Assembly: GCA_902547315.1 (NCBI GenBank)
Contig: CACCND010000006.1
Coordinates: 1 to 64,000, forward strand
Direction: 5' to 3'
Length of the DNA stretch: 64,000 nucleotides
From: an uncultured Pelagibacteraceae bacterium
GTDB taxonomy: Bacteria; Pseudomonadota; Alphaproteobacteria; Pelagibacterales; AG-422-B15
Part shown: positions 11,735 through 20,768 of the stretch, one piece after another
Layout: each line of letters begins with the position of its first letter
Position numbering within the stretch: the stretch's first letter is position 1
Notes under the pieces: model-generated
Told to the model about the DNA's origin: nothing
The model's input: only the letters and a program-made list of their open reading frames with translations
Database searches by the model: none
Made by a program: the position numbers and the translations under genes

Positions 11735-11750
11735 AGTCAACATATTGTGT
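11735..11750. promoter_or_regulatory. Candidate NrdR box 1 upstream of nrdJ
   Basis: The 16-mer AGTCAACATATTGTGT fits the known NrdR consensus (acaCwAtATaTwGtgt) at nearly all strong positions. NrdR is an ATP/dATP-sensing repressor of ribonucleotide reductase genes and binds pairs of boxes. A second, weaker site starts exactly 31 bases further on, the usual three-turn spacing. The pair is 141-187 bases before the nrdJ start and also lies before the divergent NDUFA12 gene. Motif match by eye; no score was computed. Confidence 0.65.
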
Positions 11751-11765
11751 AAAAAAAATTTAAAA

Positions 11766-11781
11766 CCACTATATGGGGTAG
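11766..11781. promoter_or_regulatory. Candidate NrdR box 2 upstream of nrdJ
   Basis: The 16-mer CCACTATATGGGGTAG matches the left half of the NrdR consensus (CwAtAT) well and the right half only partly. It starts 31 bases after the start of box 1, leaving 15 bases between the sites, which is the spacing known for tandem NrdR boxes. The spacing is the main support for this weaker member of the pair. Confidence 0.5.
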
Positions 11782-11894
11782 TTGGAATGTGGCTAATTAT
11801 AAATTTTTTTATATAATTCAATGGTTTAATGATTGTAAGTAATTTAAGAATTGTTGAAAAATCTGTGAATCTAGCTAATTATAACCTTATCTCA

Positions 11895-12272
11895 ATGATT
11901 AAAGAATTATTTACATGGTGGAACGGTATGACCCTTGGAACAAGGGTCTGGACCCACTTTTATGGAATTGAAGTTGGAAGAGATGCAAGTGGAAACAGGT
12001 ATTTTAGGAATAAAGATGACTCAAGGAGGTGGGTGATATACTTCGGTATTGTGGACTCAACCATGGTGAATCCAGATTGGAACAATTGGTTGAGATTTAC
12101 TTCATCCCAAGTTCCAAAAGAGAGAGAAAAATATACATGGCAAAAAGAACATATTTCAAATCAAACAGGTACTTCGAATGCTTATGACCCAGAAAAGTAT
12201 AGAGTTAATCGGGATTCATTTAGAAAAAACCTTGGTTATAAAAAGTGGAGCCAAAAAGATTCTGAAACTTAA
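11895..12272 (+). CDS. NDUFA12-family protein (complex I assembly or accessory subunit)
   Basis: Small protein related to the mitochondrial complex I subunit NDUFA12 (B17.2), found in alphaproteobacteria with NADH dehydrogenase. The family hallmark is visible at the N-terminus: FTWWNGMTLGTRVWT, then GNRYFRNKDDSRRWVIY. I place the start at 11895 because family members begin a few residues before the TWWNG-like segment; an upstream in-frame ATG at 11829 would add 22 poorly conserved residues. It overlaps the following DUF2155 gene. The NDUFA12-DUF2155-accBC neighbourhood is standard for the class. Confidence 0.88.
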   Translation: MIKELFTWWNGMTLGTRVWTHFYGIEVGRDASGNRYFRNKDDSRRWVIYFGIVDSTMVNPDWNNWLRFTSSQVPKEREKYTWQKEHISNQTGTSNAYDPEKYRVNRDSFRKNLGYKKWSQKDSET

Positions 12273-12741
12273 AATTTATTTATTATTTTTATTTCTTACT
12301 CCATTTATTGTTTCTGCAGAGAATATTGATGTGGCACCTCTAATAAATTTAGAGGATATTTTACCGTCTTACGACGAGGAAATAGAGAATGTATTTACTG
12401 ACGAGATAATTGCAAAAAAAGAATTTAATCAAACAAAAAGTGTAGAATATAATAATCCAATAGCTACACTAAGCATTCTAAATAAGATAACAGCAGAGGT
12501 TGAAAAATTTTCGTTGCAGCTTAAAGAAAGCTATTTATATGCAGAACTTCGCATCTATGTTATCGATTGTTATAATAGTAAACCTTATGAAAAAAAAGAG
12601 ACTGCAGCATATCTAAATATTTACAATCATAATACTAATAACAAAATATTTAATGGGTGGATGATCAAATCATTGCCTTCTGTTTCATCATTAGAACATC
12701 CTATATATGACATATGGGTTGATGAATGCGTAAAGTTATAA
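12232..12741 (+). CDS. DUF2155-family exported protein
   Basis: Periplasmic protein of unknown function. A signal peptide (KKILKLK followed by a hydrophobic run ending FIVSA) precedes an acidic linker, then the conserved domain: NPIATLSILNKITAEVEKF, a Cys in YVIDCYNSKP, and the C-terminal LEHPIYDIWVDEC typical of DUF2155. The start is uncertain. The TTG at 12232 gives a normal signal peptide; the ATG at 12178 would add 18 residues and deepen the overlap with the NDUFA12 gene. The two conserved Cys could form a disulfide. The 3' end overlaps convergent accC by 6 bases. Confidence 0.8.
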   Translation: MVIKSGAKKILKLKIYLLFLFLTPFIVSAENIDVAPLINLEDILPSYDEEIENVFTDEIIAKKEFNQTKSVEYNNPIATLSILNKITAEVEKFSLQLKESYLYAELRIYVIDCYNSKPYEKKETAAYLNIYNHNTNNKIFNGWMIKSLPSVSSLEHPIYDIWVDECVKL

Positions 12742-14076
12742 TTGATTAATTTTCTTTTCCAGCCAGTTTATAGCTACCGCACCACTTTTAAATTCACTTG
12801 AAGATAGTATTTTTTTGTGTAATTCAATATTTGTTTCAATTCCGTCAATGACAATTTCATTTAGAGACCTCAAAGCTCTCTTGATTGCATGATTTCGAGT
12901 TCTACCAGTAACGATTAGTTTAGCTAGTAAGTTGTCGTAGTAGTGTGGAACTTTATAACCTGAGTAAATAAATGTATCTAATCTTATACCATTCCCTGCA
13001 GGTGGATGATACATCTCGATCTTTCCTGCAGAAGGCTTAAAGTCAATTGAATTTTCTGCATTAATTCTGCATTCAATTGAATGACCTAATGGCTTCACAT
13101 TTTCCTGATTAGTGAATATTTTATCTCCAGATGCGACACAAATTTGCTCTCTTACTAAATCAATACGAGTTAACATTTCGGTTATTGGGTGCTCTACTTG
13201 CAAACGAGTATTCATCTCCATAAAATAAAACTCATTATCGGCATATAGAAATTCAAGGGTTCCTAATCCTAAATAACCCATCTTTTTCATAGCATCTACA
13301 CATATTTTAAATAGTTTTTGTTTTTTATCGTCATCAATATTTGGAGCCAACGCTTCTTCTATAACTTTTTGATTTCTTCTTTGAATGGAGCAATCTCGCT
13401 CATGCAAATGCAAGTAATTACCATGACTATCACATATAACCTGAACTTCTATATGACGAGGAGAGTCAATGAATTTCTCAATATAAACTGCATCACTTCC
13501 AAAGAAAGAAAGCGCTTCTTGTTTAATTATTGGAAGAGCATCTGTTAGTTCTTTTGCATTATTTACAACCTTCATACCTCTACCTCCACCGCCAGCACTT
13601 GCTTTGAGCAAAACAGGAAAGCCGACATCCGAAGCAATGTTAAGGGCTTCTTTTTCGTTATTAATTACATGATCTGAGCCTGGAACTGTTGGAACACCAT
13701 ATTCTCTCATTATTCTTTTTGCTTCTATTTTGTCTCCCATCATTTCAATGTGGGAGGGTTTGGGTCCAATAAAAGTAAGTTTGTGGTCAGCTAACATTTT
13801 TGCAAAGGATGCATTCTCAGACAAGAATCCGTAACCAGGGTGAACCGCTTGTGCTCCAGTTATTTCACAAGCTGAGATAATTGCATGCGGATTTAAATAA
13901 CTTTTATTAACTGTGTTGGGTCCTATACATACACTTTCATCAGCTATTCGTACGTGCATCGAATCTTTATCTACTTCACTATGAACTGCTACAGTTGAAA
14001 TACCAAGCTCCTGACAAGCTCTGTTAATTCTAACCGCTATTTCGCCTCGGTTAGCAATTAGTACCTTATCAAACAT
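12736..14076 (-). CDS. accC: Acetyl-CoA carboxylase, biotin carboxylase subunit
   Basis: Carboxylates biotin on AccB at the expense of ATP, the first half of malonyl-CoA formation for fatty acid synthesis. The ATP-grasp fold shows the glycine-rich loop KASAGGGGRGMKVV near residues 160-172 and the catalytic segment MEMNTRLQVEHPITE near residue 290. Length 446 is normal. It follows accB directly, with no base between the accB stop and its ATG, so the two are coordinated in one operon. Confidence 0.97.
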   Translation of the reverse strand: MFDKVLIANRGEIAVRINRACQELGISTVAVHSEVDKDSMHVRIADESVCIGPNTVNKSYLNPHAIISACEITGAQAVHPGYGFLSENASFAKMLADHKLTFIGPKPSHIEMMGDKIEAKRIMREYGVPTVPGSDHVINNEKEALNIASDVGFPVLLKASAGGGGRGMKVVNNAKELTDALPIIKQEALSFFGSDAVYIEKFIDSPRHIEVQVICDSHGNYLHLHERDCSIQRRNQKVIEEALAPNIDDDKKQKLFKICVDAMKKMGYLGLGTLEFLYADNEFYFMEMNTRLQVEHPITEMLTRIDLVREQICVASGDKIFTNQENVKPLGHSIECRINAENSIDFKPSAGKIEMYHPPAGNGIRLDTFIYSGYKVPHYYDNLLAKLIVTGRTRNHAIKRALRSLNEIVIDGIETNIELHKKILSSSEFKSGAVAINWLEKKINQL

Positions 14077-14523
14077 TTAACCAATTAACATTAATGGCTG
14101 CCCAAACTCAACAGCTTGCTCATTATCAACAAATATTTTTAAAACTTTTCCTTGAAGAGAGGACTCTATTGGATTCATAGTCTTCATTGCTTCTACTATT
14201 AAAATAGTTTGTCCTTGTTTTACTTGATCTCCAGTGTTTACAAATTTATTCGCCCCTGGTTCTGGCTGAAGATAGACAGTTCCTACCATGGGAGATTTTA
14301 TTACTCTGGGATCATTCTCGTAATCTTCTTTATCAGAAAAAGGCAAATTCTCATCTTCATTTTTAGATAGCTGTGATGCATGACTAACGACTGCCCCTTT
14401 TGAGACCGAGACTGAGAACTTTCCGTCAGAATAAGAAATTTCTGTTAAATTTAGTTCATCTAGTAATATTGCTAAGTCTTTAATTACTTTTTTATCAATC
14501 GTTCTTTTTGATTTGTCTACCAT
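14077..14523 (-). CDS. accB: Acetyl-CoA carboxylase, biotin carboxyl carrier protein
   Basis: Carries the biotin that shuttles carboxyl groups between AccC and the AccA/AccD transferase. The C-terminal biotinyl domain has the signature EAMKTMNPI with Lys114 as the biotinylation site, and SPMVGTVY at its start. A flexible acidic linker (about residues 50-70) joins it to the N-terminal domain. The 148 residues fit the family. It lies 12 bases after aroQ, and the aroQ-accB-accC order is typical for alphaproteobacteria. Confidence 0.96.
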   Translation of the reverse strand: MVDKSKRTIDKKVIKDLAILLDELNLTEISYSDGKFSVSVSKGAVVSHASQLSKNEDENLPFSDKEDYENDPRVIKSPMVGTVYLQPEPGANKFVNTGDQVKQGQTILIVEAMKTMNPIESSLQGKVLKIFVDNEQAVEFGQPLMLIG

Positions 14524-14535
14524 GATTATATTCTT

Positions 14536-14982
14536 TTACAGTAATTTTACCATACCATCAACAGCAAGGACATATCCATTGCTTCCAAAGCCACATATTA
14601 TTCCATTTACACCTTTACTTATGAAAGAATGATGTCTGAATTCTTCTCTTATAAATAAATTTGAAAGATGAACTTCTATTTTTGGTATTTTTATAGACAA
14701 CAATGCATCTAATATAGGAACAGACGTGTGTGATAGTCCGCCAGCATTTATTATTACTCCACAACATGAATTATTACTTTGTTGTATGCAATCTACAATT
14801 TCTCCTTCTGTATTTGATTGAAAAAAAACTGCGTCTAATTCTAATTTATTTTGGGCAATATGCTTTTTTACTTTTATTTGAATATCTTTCAATGTTTCTG
14901 TGCCATAAATCTCTGGCTCTCTTTCACCTAACATATTTAGATTTGGCCCATCAATGAATTGTATTAACTTCTTTTTATTCAT
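14536..14982 (-). CDS. aroQ: 3-Dehydroquinate dehydratase, type II
   Basis: Third step of the shikimate pathway, removing water from 3-dehydroquinate by the anti mechanism of type II enzymes. The conserved start FIDGPNLNMLGEREPEIYG contains the catalytic Arg/Tyr loop. FQSNTEGEIVDCIQ and INAGGLSHTSVPILDAL follow, and HLSNLFIREEFRHHS carries the catalytic His region. Length 148 is standard. First gene of the aroQ-accB-accC operon. Confidence 0.96.
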   Translation of the reverse strand: MNKKKLIQFIDGPNLNMLGEREPEIYGTETLKDIQIKVKKHIAQNKLELDAVFFQSNTEGEIVDCIQQSNNSCCGVIINAGGLSHTSVPILDALLSIKIPKIEVHLSNLFIREEFRHHSFISKGVNGIICGFGSNGYVLAVDGMVKLL

Positions 14983-15005
14983 GTTACATAAGCAATTGTA
15001 TTAAA

Positions 15006-16337
15006 TTATCTCGTTATAGTTGTTTCTTTTTTTAAAATTTCAACTAGATCATACGATCGATACCACTCAGGAGACTTTTCTTCAAGATCTTTCATCGCTT
15101 TTAATGCAAAATCGTATGATAGTGCTCTTTCACCTGTCAAAAAATATCGTTCTGCAGTAGCATAATTGGCAAGAGCAAAATTACCTACATCACCATAAGC
15201 ACGTGCAATTAAATACCAAGAATAGGCATTATTATTATTAAGAATTAGAGATTTTTTTAAATACTTAATACTTTCTTTTGCACTTTTTTCATTGTTATAG
15301 CCAAGTAGATAGTTTCCCATCATCATTAGATATAAATCATTTGGGATTGTATTGGTCTCTATTGCTTGCAAATGATATTCAACAGCTTTGTCAATATTTT
15401 GATTAGCAAAATAAATTTCACCAAGCAATTCTTTAAAGTAAGGATTTTGATTATCTAGAGAAATTAATTTTTTTAAGTTTTTTATTGATTGATCATGATC
15501 GCCTTTTAAGTAACTTGAAACAGCAGTTGCATATAGATCATTATTAGATGATGAGTTATAAACCGCATCGGTCTCTTTAGAGCTATGAGTAAATCCAAAT
15601 ATTTTTGCCTTTAATAAATTAAATCTCTTGTCTAATAATTCATCACTGTCAAAATTACATTTAGGCATAGATTGAAGCGCAGTAGATATCCATAATTTTC
15701 TGTTACCAATCGAAGGATGAGTTGATCGATAATTTTGAGAAGAGTCTTCAGCACTTTTTATAGTCTCAATACTATCTAGAAAGTTATTTAGAAAAATTGC
15801 ATTTATTTTACTCCCGCACAAAATTGAAACAGCGGCTTGATCAGCAGAGGCTTCTTGTGTTCTTGAATAGTATGTAAAGCCATCATTAACAGAAGCTTGA
15901 CCAACCATCACACTTGCAATACCTGTTTCTGTTGCCCCAGTCATAATTCCTATTATGCCAAGTAGATATATTGGTATAGCCATTTCTGATAAGTTTGCTA
16001 TTTCTTCTGTTGTTTTGAATATATGTCCTCCATTAATATGCGCCAGCTCATGCGCAAGTACTGCGGCATATTCTCTATAGTCATCAGCTGCAACAATCAA
16101 TTCGGTATTTATAAATATGTTTTGTCCACCTGTAACAAATGCATTTATTTGTCTTGAATTTACAAAATATATGTTTAAGTCTTTCTCGTCTAAACTTGTT
16201 GTTTTAACTAAATTAGAGACTATTTCACGAGTGAAACTTTCTAATTCAATGTCTCTTACAATCTCAAAAGAATTTGCATTACTAAAAGTCAAGAAACTTA
16301 ATATCGAACAAAAAATCAAAGACTTAAATTTTCTCAT
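15006..16337 (-). CDS. M48 zinc metalloprotease with TPR repeats, periplasmic (BepA/YfgC-like)
   Basis: Exported M48 peptidase, probably an outer-membrane protein quality-control protease like BepA. The N-terminus is a signal peptide (MRKFKSLIFCSILSFLTFSNA). The zinc motif HELAH is at residues 96-100, with the third ligand Glu in TQEASADQAAV. The C-terminal half carries tetratricopeptide-like repeats (for example NPYFKELLGEIYFANQNIDK and NAYSWYLIARAYGDV). I use the ATG at 16337 because it overlaps the rne stop as ATGA; the ATG four codons earlier is less likely. Second gene after rne. Confidence 0.88.
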   Translation of the reverse strand: MRKFKSLIFCSILSFLTFSNANSFEIVRDIELESFTREIVSNLVKTTSLDEKDLNIYFVNSRQINAFVTGGQNIFINTELIVAADDYREYAAVLAHELAHINGGHIFKTTEEIANLSEMAIPIYLLGIIGIMTGATETGIASVMVGQASVNDGFTYYSRTQEASADQAAVSILCGSKINAIFLNNFLDSIETIKSAEDSSQNYRSTHPSIGNRKLWISTALQSMPKCNFDSDELLDKRFNLLKAKIFGFTHSSKETDAVYNSSSNNDLYATAVSSYLKGDHDQSIKNLKKLISLDNQNPYFKELLGEIYFANQNIDKAVEYHLQAIETNTIPNDLYLMMMGNYLLGYNNEKSAKESIKYLKKSLILNNNNAYSWYLIARAYGDVGNFALANYATAERYFLTGERALSYDFALKAMKDLEEKSPEWYRSYDLVEILKKETTITR

Positions 16338-18172
16338 TTTTGCCACCAACCACTTTTTTTATTTTTAATCTCCTTTATTGGTGTAATTTTATTTATTTTT
16401 GATTTTGTTTTTTTCTTTGTGATTATTTTTTTTTCATCTTTTATAATTTTTGTTTTAGGTTTAGCAGCTTTTTTTGCCTTATTTTCTTTTTTTAATGATT
16501 TTTGTTTTTTTTCTTTATTAATACACTCAAATTCAATTTTACTGCTCAATAAATTATCATCTCTCTCAAGCGATATTTTTACTTTGTGCTTTTTACTAAG
16601 GTTAGAGATTTCTTCTTGATATGAATCCTCTAAGAAGTCACAAATATTAGTATTAGTTTTTACCGCAATATTTGCACATTTATCATTATTTAACTTTTCT
16701 CTGAGTTGATAAATAAATTTTAGGGCTATTGATTCCTGACTTAATTCTGTCTTCCACTCAATAAAACTTTGTCTTAGTCTTTGTCTAGACATTTCAAGTA
16801 AGCCAAACTGACTTATCCTTGCAATTTGAGTTCTTGCTCTATCTTTTTTTATCAACTCTTTCATCTTACGTTCGACCTGTCGATTATTTCTCATTTCATA
16901 CATATCAATGAAATCAACAACTATGAGACCTGATAAATCTCTAATTTTAATTTGTTTTGCAATTTCTTCGGCAGCCTCTAAGTTGGTTTTAAGAGCTGTT
17001 TTCTCAATGTTTCTCTCTTTAGTTGCTCCTCCTGAATTTACATCAATTGCAACTAAAGCTTCAGTAGGGTTTATTACTAAATAACCTCCAGACCTTAATT
17101 TAACTTCAGTATCAAACATTTTTACAATTTCTTTTTCCACATTATATTTTGAAAATATAGGTTCTTTATATTTATAATGTTTTACAAATTTTGCGCATGA
17201 AGGTAATATTTGCGACATATATTTTTTTGTCTCTTGGTAAGCTTCTTTCCCCTCAACCAAAATTTCTTTCATTTCTTTGGTATATAAATCTCTAACAACC
17301 CGTCTTAATAGATTTCCCTCTTCATAGATTAATGCTGGAGCAATGGCTTTTTTTGTTTCATTAACTATTTGAACCCAAAGTTTATTTAAGGTTACATAAT
17401 CTTTTTTAATTTCATTTTTTGTCTTATTCAGTCCTGCTGTTCTAATTATAAGACCCATTTCTTGAGGGATTTTTAAATCTTCAATTATCTTTTTTAATTT
17501 ATTTCTATCATCGTTCATTGAAATTTTTCTTGAAATGCCCTTTGTTTTTGTCGAGTTAGGCATCAAAACTGAGTATTTACCAGCTAATGAAATATAAGAT
17601 GTTAAAGCAGCTCCTTTGTTTCCTCTTTCTTCCTTCACGATTTGAACGAGTATCAATTGACCAGTCTTTATAACCTCCTGAATTTTATATGATCTATAAA
17701 GTTTCCTTTTTAGAGCTGAGCTAAGTTTTCTTTGAGATTGCTTTTGTTTTTCTTCAACAAAATTTTCTTCTACATCAATTTTTTCATTGTTGTCATTCAA
17801 ATAATTACCTTCATTTTCATTTATTTCGTTATTATTTTCAGTCTCATGATTATTGTCTGTATGACTCGAATGGTATTCGTCATCTTCTTCTGCTTCAGAT
17901 TCAATTAAAGCTTCACGATCCGCAACTGGAATTTGAAAATAGTTTGGATGTATTTCACCAAAAGCTAAAAACCCATTTTTTTCTGATCCGAATTCAACAA
18001 AAGCCGCTTGAAGCGAAGCTTCAATTCTTGATACTTTTCCTAGATAGATATTTCCCTTTAAATTTTTTCTGGAAATTGACTCGTACTCAAAGTCTTCTAG
18101 ACTATTTTCTGATAATAAAGCAACCTGGGTATGACTCTCTCGAGAGCCATCAATAATAATTTTCTGTGACAT
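16334..18172 (-). CDS. rne: Ribonuclease E/G family endoribonuclease
   Basis: Endoribonuclease for mRNA turnover and rRNA/tRNA processing. An N-terminal S1 domain is interrupted by a long acidic insertion (about residues 85-145, rich in E, N and D), common in alphaproteobacterial RNase E. The catalytic DNase-I-like domain has VAIDVNSGGATKERN and VVDFIDM with the metal-binding Asp residues. The C-terminus is a short Lys-rich tail, so at 612 residues there is no long scaffold region. The CPxC zinc-link that follows SRQRL in most RNase E proteins is absent here (SRQRLRQSFIEWKTELSQES). It is divergent from mrcA and has a leader hairpin. Confidence 0.93.
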   Translation of the reverse strand: MSQKIIIDGSRESHTQVALLSENSLEDFEYESISRKNLKGNIYLGKVSRIEASLQAAFVEFGSEKNGFLAFGEIHPNYFQIPVADREALIESEAEEDDEYHSSHTDNNHETENNNEINENEGNYLNDNNEKIDVEENFVEEKQKQSQRKLSSALKRKLYRSYKIQEVIKTGQLILVQIVKEERGNKGAALTSYISLAGKYSVLMPNSTKTKGISRKISMNDDRNKLKKIIEDLKIPQEMGLIIRTAGLNKTKNEIKKDYVTLNKLWVQIVNETKKAIAPALIYEEGNLLRRVVRDLYTKEMKEILVEGKEAYQETKKYMSQILPSCAKFVKHYKYKEPIFSKYNVEKEIVKMFDTEVKLRSGGYLVINPTEALVAIDVNSGGATKERNIEKTALKTNLEAAEEIAKQIKIRDLSGLIVVDFIDMYEMRNNRQVERKMKELIKKDRARTQIARISQFGLLEMSRQRLRQSFIEWKTELSQESIALKFIYQLREKLNNDKCANIAVKTNTNICDFLEDSYQEEISNLSKKHKVKISLERDDNLLSSKIEFECINKEKKQKSLKKENKAKKAAKPKTKIIKDEKKIITKKKTKSKINKITPIKEIKNKKSGWWQK

Positions 18173-18195
18173 TTTTGGGAACCTTTCGATGAGTT

Positions 18196-18212
18196 GGTTA
18201 CACGACGTAACC
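18196..18212 (-). promoter_or_regulatory. Hairpin in the rne leader
   Basis: A perfect 6-bp stem with a 5-base loop (GGTTAC-GTCGT-GTAACC on the minus strand) lies 24 bases before the rne start, just upstream of a weak AAAGG ribosome binding site. Enterobacterial rne is known to be autoregulated through structured 5' UTR hairpins; a similar role here is only an inference from position. Confidence 0.35.
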
Positions 18213-18363
18213 GAGAATATTTATTTGAGTATTTATTCATTTTATGAATCTATCTATAGTTATAAATATATCGTATTATTTACTATAATCAAAAAATCAA
18301 TATATTTTAGCATCTAATATTTTGTAAATCATAGAAATTGAACAAAAGAGCGCCATATTTTAT

Positions 18364-20766
18364 ATGTATAAGCAAAAAATGTTAAAGATATTCAAATATG
18401 GCATTTATTTATCAATACTTGCTTTGTTTGCAATTATTGCCACAATTTTTTATTTTCTATCGCAGCTACCTGATGACACCATCCTAAAAAACTACAAACC
18501 TAATGTTATGACGAGGGTTCATGCATCAAATGGAAATCTTGTTAAAGAATATTCACGAGAATATCGAATTTTTATACCTATTAGTGAAATACCTAAAAAT
18601 GTAAAAAATGCATTTATTTCTGCCGAAGACAAAAACTTTTATTATCATTATGGTATAGACCCAGTTGGAATTATAAGAGCGGCATACAAAAATATAATCA
18701 ATATTAATTCCAACAAAAGACCAGAGGGAGCATCAACTATTACACAACAAGTTGCTAAGAATTTTTTACTTTCTGATGAATTAAGTCTTTCCAGAAAAAT
18801 AAAAGAAGCATTTTTGGCCATTAAAATAGAAAATAACTTAACAAAAGACAGAATTTTAGAATTATATCTCAACGAAATATATCTTGGAGCTGGTACTTAC
18901 GGCGTTGCCGCAGCCTCAAATAGATATTTCAAAAAATCATTGAAAGAACTTAATATTGATGAGATTTCATTTTTAGCTGCTTTACCGAAAGCACCTAGCC
19001 GATACAATCCACTTAAAAACTATGAAAAGGCACTTGATAGAAGAAACTGGGTATTGAGTAGAATGTATTACAATAAGTATATTTCTCAAAAGGAGTATAG
19101 ATACTTTATTAATAAACCCATAATTACATATTTGAACGAGAAAAAAAATATTTTTGCATCAGATTATTATCTGGAAGAAATAAGGAAGCAAATAATTGAA
19201 ATTTTTGGCGAGGAGTATCTTTATAACGGAGGATTATCGGTTAGATCTTCTTTAAATACAGAAACACAAATTTTAGCAGATAATGCTCTTAAAAAAGGTT
19301 TATTAGCTTATGACAAAAGACACGGTTACAGAGGTACTATTAGTAACGACAAAAGTAGGAAATGGTATTTGAATTTTATAAATCTAAAGCTCCCGAAGAA
19401 TTTCTATTATGCGAAAGTTATTGAATTAGGAATTAATGAGGGTTCAGTATCAATAGAAATATTGAAGAATACATCAATTGTAAATGGGAAGTTGGTAGAA
19501 TATAAGTGGGCAAGAAAAAGTCTTAAAGGTGGATTTTTAGGTCCAAAAATAAATCATCCAGAAGAGGTACTAAGTAAAAACGACATTATACTCGTTTCAA
19601 ATATTAACAGCAGAGACTATAAACTTGAGCAGATACCAAAAATAAATGGAGGAATAATTGTTATGGATCCATACACAGGGAGGGTTTTTGCTCTTTCTGG
19701 AGGCTTTGACTTCAATCAAAGTAATTTTAATAGAGTGTACCAGGCGAAAAGACAACCGGGATCATCTTTTAAACCTTTTGTTTACATGTCTGCGTTAGAG
19801 AATGGATTACAACCAAATACACTCATACTTGATGCTCCCTTTGTTGTGGACCAAGGGAGCGCTCTTGGTAAATGGAAACCAGAAAACTATGGAAAGAAAT
19901 TTTATGGTCCCACAACACTACGAAAAGGAATCGAAAACTCAAGAAATTTAATGACGATTAGAATTGCACAATATCTTGGTATGGAAAAAATTTCCGAAGT
20001 AGCTGAGAGGGCAGGAATTATGTCGAATATGCCTGAGGTATTATCTATGGCACTAGGAGCAGGAGAAACCAGCTTAATCAAACTTACTTCTGCTTACTCA
20101 TCCTTTATAAATGGAGGTAAAAGGATTCATCCAAGTTTGATTGATCGTATACAAGACAGAAGAGGAAAAAATATTTTTGTTCAGGATTTTGCTACTTGCG
20201 TCAATTGTCAAGATCCTTTTTCTCAAAATTCACCAATACCTGAATTAAAAATACTATCAAAGCAAATATTTGATGAATCAAGATCATATCAAATGGTATC
20301 AATACTAAAAGGAGCTGTAGATCGTGGCACAGGAAGAAAAACAAAATTAAATGGAATTGAAATTGCCGGCAAAACAGGCACCACAAATAATAATACTGAT
20401 GCATGGTTTATAGGCTTTACCTCAGATTTAATTATTGGAATATATTCAGGATTTGACATGCCTCAATCTCTAGGCAGGCGTGAGACAGGTTCATCAGTAG
20501 CTGTTCCAATTTTTAGAGATTTTATTAGCTCTTATTATGAAGATAAAATAGCTATTCCATTTAAAATACCTAAGGGAATAGAACTTATAAAGATTGATTA
20601 CGATACCGGAAAAATCAGAGATTTTTCAGAAAATAATAAAACAATCTATGAAGCATTCAGCAAAAATGATAATCTAAATATCAGTAAAGAAATTTTGGTA
20701 GGATCTGAAGGATTCCAAACAATACAGATTCAAAACGATTTAGATGAAAAATATATAATATATTAA
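18364..20766 (+). CDS. mrcA: Penicillin-binding protein 1A (bifunctional transglycosylase/transpeptidase)
   Basis: Class A PBP that polymerises and crosslinks peptidoglycan at the inner membrane. An N-terminal membrane anchor (about residues 14-34) precedes the GT51 domain: EDKNFYYHYGIDPVG and EGASTITQQVAKNF hold the catalytic Glu and conserved motifs. The transpeptidase domain has SSFK (near residue 467), SRN (near 525) and KTGTT (near 668). 800 residues is a normal length. It is divergent from rne, as in many alphaproteobacteria, and two bases before the prfB start. Confidence 0.96.
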   Translation: MYKQKMLKIFKYGIYLSILALFAIIATIFYFLSQLPDDTILKNYKPNVMTRVHASNGNLVKEYSREYRIFIPISEIPKNVKNAFISAEDKNFYYHYGIDPVGIIRAAYKNIININSNKRPEGASTITQQVAKNFLLSDELSLSRKIKEAFLAIKIENNLTKDRILELYLNEIYLGAGTYGVAAASNRYFKKSLKELNIDEISFLAALPKAPSRYNPLKNYEKALDRRNWVLSRMYYNKYISQKEYRYFINKPIITYLNEKKNIFASDYYLEEIRKQIIEIFGEEYLYNGGLSVRSSLNTETQILADNALKKGLLAYDKRHGYRGTISNDKSRKWYLNFINLKLPKNFYYAKVIELGINEGSVSIEILKNTSIVNGKLVEYKWARKSLKGGFLGPKINHPEEVLSKNDIILVSNINSRDYKLEQIPKINGGIIVMDPYTGRVFALSGGFDFNQSNFNRVYQAKRQPGSSFKPFVYMSALENGLQPNTLILDAPFVVDQGSALGKWKPENYGKKFYGPTTLRKGIENSRNLMTIRIAQYLGMEKISEVAERAGIMSNMPEVLSMALGAGETSLIKLTSAYSSFINGGKRIHPSLIDRIQDRRGKNIFVQDFATCVNCQDPFSQNSPIPELKILSKQIFDESRSYQMVSILKGAVDRGTGRKTKLNGIEIAGKTGTTNNNTDAWFIGFTSDLIIGIYSGFDMPQSLGRRETGSSVAVPIFRDFISSYYEDKIAIPFKIPKGIELIKIDYDTGKIRDFSENNKTIYEAFSKNDNLNISKEILVGSEGFQTIQIQNDLDEKYIIY

Positions 20767-20768
20767 TT

